Source of the DNA: Hybos culiciformis
Lineage: Eukaryota > Arthropoda > Insecta > Diptera > Hybotidae
NCBI GenBank assembly: GCA_964007475.1
Contig: OZ023275.1
Coordinates: 12,565,829-12,629,828, forward strand
Direction: 5' to 3'
Length of the DNA: 64,000 bases
Below are positions 14,699 through 27,605 of the stretch, one piece after another (position 1 is the stretch's first letter; every line of letters starts with the position of its first letter). The notes under the pieces were generated by a model that saw nothing but the letters and a program-made list of their open reading frames with translations, searched no databases and was not told the DNA's origin. Made by a program: the position numbers and the translations under genes.

Positions 14699-14766
14699 CG
14701 GCCGTCATGGTGTAGTGGTATTGCCATTATCCTTCGGTCGTGGGTTCGATTCCCACCTCGGACTGG
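14699..14766 (+). repeat. tRNA-like sequence with pol III A and B boxes (SINE head or tRNA pseudogene)
   Basis: An A box (TGGTGTAGTGG, 14708-14718) and a perfect B box (GGTTCGATTCC, 14743-14753) are present, and a clean T-arm forms (GTGGG/CCCAC around the B box). The segment between the boxes is several bases short for a tRNA, no good anticodon stem forms, and the acceptor strands (GTCGGCC and CTCGGAC) pair poorly. It is therefore better read as the head of a tRNA-derived SINE or a decayed tRNA copy than as a working tRNA. Just downstream, the 14-mer TTTCAATTTGTCTC occurs twice (14781-14794 and 14825-14838) with a T-run between, which could be the SINE tail region. Confidence 0.65.
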
Positions 14767-15216
14767 AATTTGTGTCAATTTTTCAATTTGTCTCACTTGA
14801 ATTAAGTGTTTGTGTTTTTTTTTTTTTCAATTTGTCTCCTGTCTTAGACATACAAATTATAACTATTTAATTATTATTTTATTATGAACCTAAAAAATAT
14901 AATTCTAGTGGTTCTTGTTCTTCAAGAAAGAAATTAATGACAAAAAATATATTTTTATTCGAAACGATTTTCTCAATAAAAACCGATAAATAATTAAAAT
15001 ATTTTATATAAATGCACCCGTTATAAATATTACCCCAATATGCTTATATTTTTCCTCCCTGAGAGAATCAACAATATATAAGCTATTTTAGATTTTCCGT
15101 AGAATATTTACTCATTGGATGATTAGTACATATTTATGTGTTTAAAAAAATTTAATTGTACTTAACTCAGGGTACTTGGCTGCGTCATTCAAGGAGTATC
15201 CCTAAAAGTTAGGGGA

Positions 15217-15253
15217 AAAAATAGGAAATAAATGTTAAAATAGGAAATAAATG
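15217..15253. repeat. Short tandem duplication (AAATAGGAAATAAATG)
   Basis: The 16-mer AAATAGGAAATAAATG is present twice in a row, separated by TTA. It is a minor local duplication within the flotillin-2 intron. Confidence 0.6.
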
Positions 15254-17376
15254 ATACTTATCAGCTTTATGTTTTTTTCTTCTTTTTTTTTGTTATAATT
15301 TTATAGAATTCGCTTAAAAATTAATGAATGAAAATAATGGTAAATTCATAATAATTTCATCTTGACACAACAACATGCCCAATTTCATTGTAGGAGTAGA
15401 TTGCATAATGCATTAAATTGAAAAATAAGTGAGATGTAAAATATTATATGATCAATATTTTTAACTATTTACTATTTTTAATATTCCATTTTTTTTATGA
15501 AAATACAATCAAGAAAGCAAATTTTAGCATATATAAGCTTTTATTTATATTATCTTGATTAATTTTGTATGGAATTCGAATACAAATTTAAAAAAAATTA
15601 AATTTCATATACCTAAATTTCCTTTTTTTCTCTAAAAAATTTTAGTCCTGTAAAGGTAAAGCATTGCTGGTTAAGCTTGTAAAAAGCTGGTATTCTTTTT
15701 TCGCATGTTGAAGTTCAAATTTGACAAATGTAAACAACTTTAGGAAATATTTTACAAGTTTTATTTAGGTTTTAGAAAATATATAATATAATACAGTTTC
15801 CGTAGAATATAATACCTATTCCACAGAATCATTCTAACATAATATAACATCAGTAGTTCATTTCGAAAAAAATAATAATAATTAAATTTGAAATTAAAAT
15901 TATAGAATTGAAAAACAAAAATTAGAAATTTAAATTAAGTAATAGAGTAAAAATTTAAAAATAATTGCTAACAAAATAATAAAAGGGAAAACACAGCAAC
16001 CGCACTATAATATAATGTTAATTTCAATAAAATCGGATCTTCAAATCGAAGCTATTGAAAAATCTAAATTTTATCAATTTTGTTCGTGTATCGTGTGTCT
16101 AAAAACTGATTTTGAAATACGTATTTGTATTTGTATATATAACTTCCTCACCATTTAAAAATTCGAAATTTTAAAATTTGACATTTCTAGTTTTATTTCG
16201 ACAATAAAGTGTTTTTCATGAATTGTGTACCGTGTACAATTATACACATACGAACATTGTACATGTTTCAATGAACGCGCCATAAAATTAAAAGATTTTA
16301 TGACTTATAAATTTAATTTACATTCTATAATGAGTGCAATGTTATTTCCATTCCATTGACATTATAATGGAACGAACATTAAATATTTTACATTTATATA
16401 AAAAAAATAAAAATTAACGTAAATTGAAAATAAATTTATGCAAATATTTATGTTTGACACTTAAAGCTGGATAATTTTTTTTTGATCAAATAAAAAGTGC
16501 TGAATAAATTTCTAACGATTTTGAATAACAATTATTTAAGTTAAGTGAAAAAAAGACTTACTTGGGCTTAAGAATTATTTTTTTTTTCTTATTATTATTT
16601 TTAGAATCTAATATAACTAAAAGTGCTTGGCTCTTTAGAAAAAAAATAATTTTCAAAATTTGAATATATACTCTGATTTTATTAAAAATGAATATAATAA
16701 AATTAAATCGTATATCTATTTTTAGATGTAAAATTTGAGCTAATCTGAACTAAAGAAAATAATATATAGGCATGCGAATTTTAAGGGAAATTTTTTTTTT
16801 AATTAATAATTTTCTCAATCATGCGTTGTGGTCCGAATAGCTGAAAAATACAACTTAAAACTAAAAAAAGTTATTTAAAACTTATTTTTTTTATATCTAT
16901 TGCACTCATATTAAGTTTTTTCCGTTGAAAAAATTAAATTCTGTCAATGTCAACTTGCTAATTTTTTTTTATAATATTTTAGTGGCAATGTAAAGACTGC
17001 TCTGATTTTCATGATTATTAATACTATTTTGAAATTAATTGTTTCAAGAAATTGTGCTTATAATTAGAAAAAGAAGTCTGAACTCAAATATCAATATAAG
17101 TTAGAAGAAATTAATTAGATTTTTAGATGAAATGAAATTTTAATTCAGGTATTAAGTCTAGTAAGCTTCAGAAAGATTCAAATTAAAAAAAAAAAAATTA
17201 CAATTACTTCAAAACTTAATTCAAATGCAATATTCTTATTTACTAATCTCATTATTTTATAATTTATTAAAACTAATTATTATGTATTTATATTGATTTA
17301 ATTATCTGCAAAAAATTTTTAATTTAAAATAAACTAAGTTTTTAAATTAGCTTGCCATAAGAAACAATTGAAATAC

Positions 17377-17564
17377 CTTCATAATTTTACATTGCGCAAC
17401 ACCAGTTACAGTTAAAGGAACACCTTGGGCAGTTTCGACTCCTTCACACATTGGATTTAATGTCATTACTTCAAGTGATAAACGTTGAACATCTGTAACC
17501 AACCACCAGGCCCATGCCCATCCACCGACAATAGTACGTTTTTTTTGGGAACCACAACATCCAC
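17377..17564 (-). CDS. Flo2: Flotillin-2 second coding exon (CCGS...AWAWW...CKIMK)
   Basis: This 188-nt minus-strand exon encodes the N-terminal part of the flotillin-2 SPFH domain, with the blocks GGCCGSQKKRTIVGGWAWAW, NPMCEGVETAQGVPLTVTG and VAQCKIMK. The Cys-Cys pair near its start corresponds to the palmitoylated Cys19/Cys20 of mammalian flotillin-2, which attach the protein to the inner plasma membrane. The acceptor (CTTTAG/GT, boundary at 17564) completes a Gly codon begun in the upstream exon, and the donor (AAG/GTATTT) lies at 17377. The start-codon exon, expected to encode about 17 residues with a myristoylated Gly2, must lie further right; I did not find it in this window. The exon is unusually well conserved compared with the surrounding DNA. 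Confidence 0.95.
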
Positions 17565-20500
17565 CTAAAGAAGAAATAAAATTGATCATATTATAAATAA
17601 ATTTAATTCATATTTTTTTTTTTAAATTACTTAATGATAAATACATATAAATTTTTTCATACTTTGAGGGGAACTGAAAATAATAGCGAAATATGCAAGG
17701 AAACGTCAGTAAGATATAGCAATTTAAGGTCACCATAGAAATCTACTAAGTTTTTCGAAAGTTTAAAATATATACATACATAGGAATTTCTTAAGACATT
17801 TTAAATAATTTAAAAATATATTACTATTTAAATATCTATTTATTATCTATATAAAGACATTGACATAAATTAAAATTGACATAAGTATATTAAAATTGAT
17901 AACTATAGTTATTGGGAATATTTGTGGATACTTTTGTTTAAAAGATTTAAATTATAGAAAATATTGATATATATATGAGAAAAAACCTTTTACTGTAGTT
18001 TTATAAGAATTAAGTTGTACAAACGCTTCTGGACGTTATTAATATTCTTACCAAGAAAATAAGATGTTTAAAAAAATGACTTAAAAATAAATTTTCGATC
18101 ACGCAAACTAATCATTATAAATATGTTATAACACAGCATGAGAAAATTTTAATTTACAGAACAGAATTGAAATTTTGTGAAAATTAAATAATAGTATAGA
18201 AAAAAATGAAGAATAAATTTTATTAATATTATGAAATTTCCAAAAATTAATTTTACACTCTGTGAAAGTTTCAATTAATTACTTCTAAAAAGTATGGTGT
18301 CAAAGATAAGCTGAATACATTTTTTTTCAGTAAAATAGTAGGAATGTATGATGTAAAAGTTTATTATATTTTCATTATCTCCTGCGAAAAAGTTTGACTG
18401 TAAAGAAAGAACTCAAAATTTAAACTTCTGGCCGAGGTTACCAAAGCACCAAAAATATCTATATGCTGCACAAGATTTATTGAGCTTTTAGATTAAATCA
18501 AAAAGATTCTGAACTTGCGTATAGTTCGTTATTTAAAAAAAAAAATAAGTAATTTCATCAGACACTTAGTAGATCGAGAATATTACAAAACATTAATTTT
18601 TTTTTTACCAACCAACAATACCAGTTCATTCCCTCTTTTTTCATGTTGCATGTCACGTAAAACATAATAATAATAATAATAAATTTCATTCAAAATAAAA
18701 CATGAAAAATAAATAAAAAATTCAAAACAAGTATATAAATTTGTAATCTAAAAATTATTATTAAATATAATAATTTCAAACAACTGCACATAAGTTATTT
18801 TATATAAACATTTAAGAAATATAAAAGAAATTTCTATCTCAATGCCACTGTCATGGGCATATAATAATGTATAATGTCTGGAAATTTTTTTTTTTCAAAT
18901 AAGCATTTACCAAAGTTTGTAAAATGCGTTTTATTGGAAATTTTTAAATTAAGAGATTTGGCATGTATTTATATTCTTCCAGTTTATGAACTATAAGAAT
19001 ATGGTAAATAATAAAGTTAGATTAGTTTTAAGAGAAAAGTATGAGCATTATATAAATTTGCTGTCGGCGACATGATTTTATAATAAGAAATGGTTCTTAA
19101 CAAAAACAAAAGTCTGTTGTGAATAAAAGTAATGAAATTATATAAATATAAGTTGAATTAAGTTATGGGGACAACGCTGAAGTTCATATTGTTTTGGTTA
19201 TTTTCGAAATTGGGTTTTGTTTTGCACTTTTTGATAATGAGACAAAATTGAGATTAATTGTTTGATTGATTGTGGGTATTTAGTAGATATAATAATGTCT
19301 TTTTAATTTTTAAGTTGGAATGGAAAAAGAGAAAAATAGACAACTATTTATTTTCATTAAATATCCGTTTGTTCTCCGCTAAAATGTTTGTAACTAATGG
19401 ACTGCTGAATCGATTTTATTTATTTTATTCTTTGAATGGTTGAATATGCGGCACCCTCTTTCAATTTCATTTTGACTAAAGGATGAGATTCTTTGATGTA
19501 ACGTTTGGGAGTTACAAGCTCTCAACCAGCCAAGGGTCTTTATAATTTTCATATAAAATTAATATATTTAAAATTTTACTTTTAAATTTTTAATGAATTC
19601 CGGAAAATTAGTGTGTTGGGTCTATTGGATTAGAGGAACTTAAAAAATGGTTAGCCTCAATTATATCGAGGAGGGATTTTTTTTTTGTTAAAATACCAAT
19701 TCGACGTAATGGGTTCAAGAGAACATTTGAGATAAAACTACTCAAAAAAGTAGATACTAAATTTTTTTAAAAGTTGTAAAACATTATTCGGCGACTATGA
19801 AGTTCATATATGATTTACTTTAAAACGTCAACTACCTGACTTCAATTATTAATTAATTAAGTTTCCAATAGAGAATTATGTAATTTCAACCACAAAGGTA
19901 TAAATATGAATTATTATTTTCTTTAATTTTAACATTTAATTCAAATAAGCACTACATACAAACATTTCATAAAAAATTGAAATGTTTCTCTTTAAAAAAA
20001 AAAAAAAATTAAAAAAGTTTCGCATAAACATGTATATGCTCTTTATACTTAATTTTCTATACCTATATACATAAAAAAAAAAACTAATTCAAAAGAAATT
20101 ATGAAAGGTGTAAAATGGAATACGAAGAGGAAAAAAAAAAAATCAAAACATAATTTTTAACATTAAATCAAGTTATTTATTTGGCATTTTAGTTACCACG
20201 AAGACTTCTTTCTAATTGTATATTAAATGCGGTCAAATTAAAATTTATATTAAATTTTTAATTTTTTTTTAATTTTATTTTTGTGAAAGTTTGATTACTA
20301 ATTTTTTTTTATTTTAATTTTTTAAGGAATTTGTATGAATTTTTTCTTAGAAAATAAAAATAAATAAAAACTAAAATAATAAACATACTTGTATGTATAA
20401 ATTAATTCATCAAAAAAATAATAAAATTTAATAAACAAAAAAAAAAAAAGGAAAAAAAGAACTTAAAGCAATATTGAATTAAAATAAAAAACTTTAAAAT

Positions 20501-23500
20501 AAGATTCTTAAAAAAATAAAATGTAAGAAAAAGAATAAAATAAAAAAAAATTGTATATTTAATGTTTAAATAACGGTATGAAAAATATTTTCCAATCAAG
20601 AACTTTATTTTTATTTTTTTAATTCATTCATATACCGTTATTTAATTACTTTTCTGATTTTATTACACTGAAAATTCAAGATATAATAAATTTTTTTTTT
20701 GTAATACAAAATTGCCGAGAAATAATGTTTTGGCGTTGTTGGTTATTATTATTATTAATTTTTTTGATAAACCGCTTTTAATATGAGTGACGTCATTTTG
20801 ACGTAATGAACCATATGACCATATAAATGAAATTTTAATGTTTGTAAACAAATAATATAAAAAAAAATGAAAAAAGTAATAGGTATCATGAAAGATAAAT
20901 AAATAAGATGAAAAATAAATAAAATAAAAAATGAAATTGAAATTTCTAGTTTTATACAAAGTTCAGCTTACTATTTTTACTTGTTGCCACGCATAAATTT
21001 AATTTATGATAAATATTATTAAAAATTATTTAAAATTTTATTTATTTGATCTAAAGAAAAAAAACAAGCTAGAAGATAGTTGATAATATTTTTTTATATT
21101 ACTTAAGTGTAGTGTTCTAAGTTGAGCTTAGTATAGTAAGCTTTTTAGGTTCACTTTTATTCAATATTCTAATTTAACTCAAAAACATGAAAATATGACT
21201 CGAATATCTGAATATTTCTCCTCGAAAATGATTATTTTTCATAGTTATTCTAAATTAATTTTTTCTTCCACAAAACTGAGTAAAAGAAATCTATTAAATA
21301 TATTATAATGTAATAGTGTAATAATGTAATAAAAGCGCATAATAAAGTTATAATTTGACTTTTACTAAAAGTGCAAGTGCAACATTCCAACTAGAAAGAA
21401 ATTATATATATATAGCATAGTTTTAGATATATACATAATTTATTGTAATAGTAATAGTGTATAAGGTTAATTTTACAAAAGAAATAAACTTGAAGAACAA
21501 GTTGAAAGTAAAAACTAAAATTTCATAGTAAAGTAAAGCTGTTATTATTATTATTATTATTTCTACGTCAAAAGTGATAATTAATTAATAAAATACATTT
21601 TTCTTTTGCCGGTTGAGAAATTTCACTTTGAAAAAATAATGAATTTTATTTAAATAATAATATCAAGACAAAATTGTAATCACTTAATTAATTTTTGATG
21701 CATGTTGTAAGCAAGTTTTAGCAAAGTTAGTTAAAATTATGTATTTTATGTGTTTTTTTTTTACAATTAGGTATATCAATTTTTTATTTAATTTAAAAAA
21801 AAAAATCTAATACTATAAAGTAAAAAAAAAATAATATTTGACTTAAATTCATTTGCTGAGCTTTGCAATATTTTTTAACTTATTTTTTTTTTCAATTAAA
21901 ACTTCAGCTAAAATAATAAATTGAATCAGCTTTTTAATTTTTTGGGATTTAAACATTCTGAACTAAAACACAAATATGTGAAAAGTAATACGTTGAAGGC
22001 ATTAAAAAATAAATTTTATATTGGAAATTAATAAATTTTTCAGCAAAAAAAAAATAGGTTTACTGCTCTTATTTTGAATTTTAAAATGTTTAAAAAGTTT
22101 CCAGTAGATTGATTTTAAATTAATTTTATTTTTCTTATTTATACAAAATAAATGTTCATAAATAAAATTATTATTAATAGGTTGTCATCGTGTATAGCTT
22201 TCGCTGATCTGTAGGTATCAATAAGTACATAATGAACCTTAACAAATGCAGTGCATACATAAAATATTTCTATGAATATATTATAGATGAATCACTAGGT
22301 AGGGTACAAAAAATGCAGATGTTATTTAATTTTTTTTTTACTACAGGAAATAATATTTATATAATTTTATGAAAATTAAAATAATTTCAATAATAAAATT
22401 AATTTTTTCAATTAATTTAACTTTTATCTTTTACTTTATACTATATTTAAGCCTTAGGTATATAATACTTGTGAATTGAATAAGCTCGTTGGAAGAAAAA
22501 TGATATCTTCAGTTTTATCATTAAAATAGTAAAAAAAATAGTTAAAAATTATGTATGGCATGCAAGTTTGTTATGCTATCTAACTTCTGATGTTAACTTT
22601 TTAATTATAGGTAATTCATTGAATTGAAGCATTAATTAACATGGGAAGTTTTTTTTTTTTATAATTTAAATGAAAAGATATAATAATGAACTAAAAGTTA
22701 TTTTAATTATAAATACAACAATTATATGTTCTTAATTGTCTAACACCTAACAGACTGCAAAAATTATAATTCTACATGATACTACTCAAATTAAACTTGC
22801 AATAGGAAATAAATGTACATAATACTACATACATAGTTTTAATTTAATTTCAATTCAAAATGTAATAAAAATAATTCTTTATCGTTTTCATCAAGAATTT
22901 CACAAAATCATCAATAATTTCCTCATAAAATTGAACTCATTTAAAAATATTTCATAAGTTAATAAAAAATTATTGATTGTTGAATTTTGAAATGTTTTAT
23001 GAAACATTTCATCATTTTGCTAGCCAGTGAATTATTATTTCCACAGGGCCTGCTGCGGGAATTGATAATCTGCACTTTGATTACTGTTTCTATCATAAAT
23101 TCTAAAATACATTATTTAAATAAATTCATTATATTATATCGTCGGCTATGTCATCGAACCATTTAATAATTAATTAAAATTATATCATAATAATTTTCCA
23201 TAAAAATAAAAATTAATTCAATGAAGAAAAATATATTTTTAAAATGTAAGTAAGTATAACTGACAATAACTTCATTCAGCTTACGTGCATTTTGATAAAT
23301 CATTTACTGAATGTTAAAAACATAATAATAAAATAATAATATAAGTACTTTAATATTCACAATTGGGAATTATTTCAAAACAGCGGTACAATTTAGCCAA
23401 AAATTCAAATTAGCATGAAACATAAAACATGTTTAGCTTCTGTTTTTTTTTTTTTTTTTTTTTAAATAAAATTAAATGTGTAAATGCTTTAGTCATCATA

Positions 23501-25568
23501 AAATGTTAAAAAAAAAAATACAAAAATTATAAAATAAAAATCAATAACGCAAAAGCTCATTGCACCTGAAGGCACATAATATTACCAAATAAATAAATTA
23601 GCGGCAGCACTTGTCAGACCACATATCTATTTATTATTATTATAAAATATATTCGATATTAATTAAGTAAATATTTTCTTTTTATCATAATTGTGGACTG
23701 AGTAAAAAAAAATGTTTTTTTTTTCACTTGAAAAAGGTCAAGAAAGTAGAAATTATATTTTAGCCGCATAGAAATATGAGAAACATAAAAATATAAAGCA
23801 AGTGTAAATAACACAGTGATTTAATATTCATTAAATTTAAATTTTCTTATATAAAAATATTTAATTCCTAATTAATTAAGAGTTAATTATATTAATAGTC
23901 AGATCGTTAAAGCTTTGTATAGTTTATAAGTAAAATAATCGTTGTCTTAAAATAAATGTACTTCTTCAAACCAAAATATATTTACATTATTAGAATTAAG
24001 AAATAATGCCGGTTGTAAAGATTAATGTAATTTCTTTTCTTTATTAAGAGTAAATCTTATAGAGTAAAACTATATATGTACTTTAGTTGAAGCAGTAAGA
24101 TATATTCACTAGCCAACACATAAAGAAAGATAGTGAAGAACATTTCTAATGAAAAAAAAAGGAATTACTAAATTAATATATGTAAACCTGAAAAATTAAT
24201 TCAAAAATGTTAAACGTAAATTTTCGCTTTCTACGTGTATATCTTTTTAATTTCAAAGGATGAAAGGATATATTTTAATTTCATTTAGTAGTATTAAAAT
24301 TTTAACATCTGTCAGTTAAACATGTTCCTATATTTTATTATCCTGATAAAAACTAGAAAACAGATTATTAAATAAATTTGTAATTCTCTAACTAAGTGTC
24401 ATTTAATTATTCATAAAGTCATCTTAAAATTTAAATAAGATTCATCTCTAAAAAAATATACATAATGATTAAAAATATACATAATGGTTGTGTCATTTTG
24501 TTTTTTAATTTTTTTTTTCGCTCGTATTTTCTAGAATGCAACTTTTAAATTCAAAAGATATTAGAAATAAAAAATGTTTGCAGAATAAAGTGAACCCTTT
24601 GATGCTATAAATTATTCAAATATTTTTATATGGGTTCAATTACATTAATAGAATATCATATTTTGACATCTTATCTTCAAAGGCCAGTCTATAATATTTC
24701 CAAATCTGTGAAAATGTGTACATTTTATGCTTTATTTATAAACCTTGAACGATGAAAATCAGAAAAACAATGATACAAAATAAAACAAAACCTTAAAAAA
24801 TTTACTCAAATCAAAATTTCATTAGTTTGTTTTTTTCTTATATTTATTTTTAGATAAGTAGCAAAAAAATAGAACATTCATTTCATAATTACACTTGATG
24901 TTACTTTTTATCTCTGATACAAATTTATTTTGAATGACACACATAACAAGTATTTTTCTTCCTTTTATTATATGTATGTCTTACAAGGTATTAATATCAT
25001 TGACATTTTTTTTAACTAAATTTAGTGTAACTGTTTGAGGTTCGAGGAAGAGAATTTGATGAAGAAGTTTTATTTATTTTTGTACTTTAATGTTCTATAA
25101 GTAGGACGAAGTAAAGGCGAAAAGAAACCATCACAATAAGAAAACTATGTGCTTTAACTTTTAAAAAATCAGAAATTTTGAATTAAATTAATATCAGTTA
25201 ATTAAATGAACTATGTAAATAAAATCATGTCATAACAACATAATTTCTTTAGGCACAAAACTACCGGAAATTCTTTAATGCAATTTTTGCTTTAAGTTTT
25301 TGATTTAGATTTGATAGCTTTTCCCTTTTCACAGAAACTTAATTTTGTTATCCTTTTTTTCTAGCAACATTTTTGAGCAATATTGTTATTAATATTTTTT
25401 TATTCTTTTTATTTTAGATGTTGCGCTATAAATTTATCAACTAAAATTTAAAGTATAATAAAAGTTTAAAAAGCTCATTTTAAGCTTTTTTTTTGCGAAA
25501 AAAAAAGTATTTATGATAAACTTTGGTTTGAATTTAGAATAAATAATAATTGTTAACAACAATATAAC
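17565..25568. other. AT-rich stretch at the start of the large flotillin-2 intron
   Basis: No gene is supportable in these 8 kb. The longer minus-strand open frames near 20.4-21.0 kb are Phe/Tyr/Ile-rich products of T-runs. Features seen are a (TAA)n tract near 18.67 kb, a (TTA)n tract near 21.54 kb, a run of 21 T at 23443-23463, a hairpin near 20.6 kb, and two GC-richer patches (about 19365-19550 and 23035-23095) treated as findings. The last part should contain the promoter and 5' UTR of the first GMC gene, whose exact start I cannot place. Confidence 0.5.
20566..20645. repeat. Inverted repeat (hairpin) with 13-bp arms
   Basis: TAAATAACGGTAT at about 20567-20579 is matched by its complement ATACCGTTATTTA at 20633-20645, with an AT-rich loop of about 50 bp. 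It could be the remnant of a very small MITE; no function can be assigned. Confidence 0.55.
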
Positions 25569-27605
25569 ATGAGTGCTATTGTTGGAGCAGCTAATGCCAT
25601 AACAGGAACTGTGCTTTCAGCAGCAACAAGTAGTACATGGTTTGTACCTATGTTAGTGGCAGCGATAGCATATTTTCAGTATGAAGAAATTATGGACCCA
25701 GAATCAAAACCTATTGATATAAATACAAATGACATTTTGGATCATTATGATTTTATAATTGTGGGTGCTGGTTCAGCTGGTGCTGTTGTAGCGAATCGAT
25801 TAAGTGAAGTTGAAAATTGGAATGTATTATTGTTGGAAGCAGGTGGTGATGAAACTGACATATCAGATGTACCTCTAATGGCTGGATATTTACAATTAAG
25901 CAAATTAGATTGGAAATATAAAACGGAACCATCTGGAACAGCATGTTTGGGTAAAAGAATATACATTTTTTTAGAAAATATTGATATGAATATTTAAAGA
26001 TTTAATAAAAAACACAGACGTTAATTATAAATCAATTGATATTTTTGTTTTAATTTGAATATTATTAACTAATATTTATTTTTGTATGAAATTTTAGCTA
26101 TGGAAAATGGACGATGTAATTGGCCAAGAGGCAAAGTTCTTGGGGGATCTTCTGTTTTAAATTATATGCTATATCTTCGTGGAAATAAAAGAGATTACGA
26201 TCAATGGGAAGCTGACGGAAATCCTGGCTGGAGCTATAGAGATGCACTTTATTATTTCAAGAAATCAGAAGACAATACAAATCCTTATTTAGCACAAACA
26301 CCGTATCATGGAACAGGAGGATATTTAACAGTTGGTGAAGCACCTTATCATACACCTCTGGCTGCTGCTTTTGTTGAAGCTGGAGTTGAAATGGGTTATG
26401 AAAATCGTGATTTGAATGGAGAACGTGCTGCTGGTTTTATGATAGCACAAGGCACCACTCGCCGTGGAAGCCGTTGCAGCACAGCTAAAGCTTTTCTCCG
26501 GCCAGCACGATTAAGATCTAATCTGCATGTAGCAATGCACTCGCACGTCACTAAAATTATGATTGATCCCATAAGTAAAATTGCATTTGGGGTGGAGTTT
26601 GTCCGAGATGGTAAGGTTTATCACGTTCGTGCTGTTAAAGAAGTTATTTTGTCTGGAGGTTCTATCAGTTCACCACAACTTTTGATGCTATCTGGAGTAG
26701 GACCTAGAGCAGAATTGGCTAAATATGGGATTCCTTTAATACAAGATTTGAGTGTAGGAGAAAACCTTCAAGATCATATCGGCTTAGGGGGATTAACTTT
26801 TGCAATCAATCAACCAGTCTCGTTAATAGAAAGTCGTTTTCAATCAATGTCCACAGTCTTGCAATATGCCGTATTTGGGCAAGGACCTTTAACAATTCTG
26901 GGTGGTGTTGAAGGTCTAGCATTTGTTAATACTAAATATGCAAATGTATCTGACGACTTTCCAGACATAGAATTTCATTTTGTTTCCGGATCAACTAGTT
27001 CAGATGGTGGAGCTCATTTACGAAAAGCACATGGGTTATCTGATGAATTTTATCATAAAGTTTACGAGAAAATTAATAATCAAGATGCATGGAGCGTAAT
27101 TCCAATGTTGTTGCGCCCAAAAAGTAAAGGCTCAATAAAATTAAGGAGTAATAATCCTTTCGATTATCCATATATTTATCCGAATTATTTAACAGAAGAG
27201 TTGGACATAAACACAATGGTTGAAGGAGTTAAAATTGGTTTAGCTCTATCTCGAACTCATTCAATGCAACGATTTGGTTCCAAACTTACGGCATATAAAT
27301 GGCCCGGATGTATACACATTCCATTATTCACAGATAAATATTGGGAATGCATGATTCGACATTATACAGTAACAATTTACCATCCAGTTGGTACATGCAA
27401 AATGGGACCTTACTGGGATCCAGAAGCTGTAGTTGATCCCCAATTAAGAGTTTACGGTATCAGAGGATTGAGAGTAGTTGATGCCAGTATTATGCCAAAA
27501 TTAGTAAGTGCCAATACCAATGCTCCTGTCATTATGATTGGCGAAAAAGCTTCAGACATGATAAAAGAGTTTTGGATAAAAAATTCAATTAGATATAAAA
27601 TTTGA
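25569..27605 (+). CDS. GMC oxidoreductase 1 (glucose dehydrogenase-like, membrane-anchored type)
   Basis: This is a complete two-exon gene: exon 1 is 25569-25950 and exon 2 is 26098-27605, with a GT/AG intron in phase 1. It encodes 629 residues, the usual size for an insect GMC protein. Residues 1-38 are hydrophobic and Ala-rich ([11 protein letters not shown]), suggesting a membrane anchor or uncleaved signal. The FAD-binding motif GAGSAG is at about 66-71. GMC signature 1 ([11 protein letters not shown]) begins at about 139 and signature 2 ([12 protein letters not shown]) lies at about 317-328. His556 in [10 protein letters not shown] and Asn602 in NTNAP are the expected catalytic pair. The family uses FAD to oxidise an alcohol or sugar; the substrate is unknown. 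Splicing reads through [20 protein letters not shown] signals lie at 27622 and 27841. It is the leftmost gene of the plus-strand array and resembles the fifth gene in its N-terminus. Confidence 0.93.

Larger units (their letters stand above)
11031..17376. other. Flotillin-2 intron between the two recognised exons
   Basis: This 6.3-kb intron is almost entirely AT-rich and carries the tRNA-like element near 14.7 kb and short local repeats. In some insects extra residues are encoded between the two flanking blocks of flotillin-2; I found no exon in the right phase for that. A more GC-balanced patch at about 11620-11700 is discussed as a finding. Confidence 0.6.

Noticed and set aside
14699..14766. 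Functional tRNA gene
   Set aside because: The A-to-B box spacing is short, no proper anticodon arm forms, and the acceptor strands do not pair.
20402..20959. Two minus-strand frames of 65 and 98 codons
   Set aside because: They are extremely rich in Phe, Tyr and Ile from T/A runs, have no motif, and have no splice or polyadenylation context.
25745..25966. Minus-strand open frames opposite the first GMC gene
   Set aside because: They are antisense shadows of the conserved FAD-binding region. The same applies to minus-strand frames opposite the other GMC genes.
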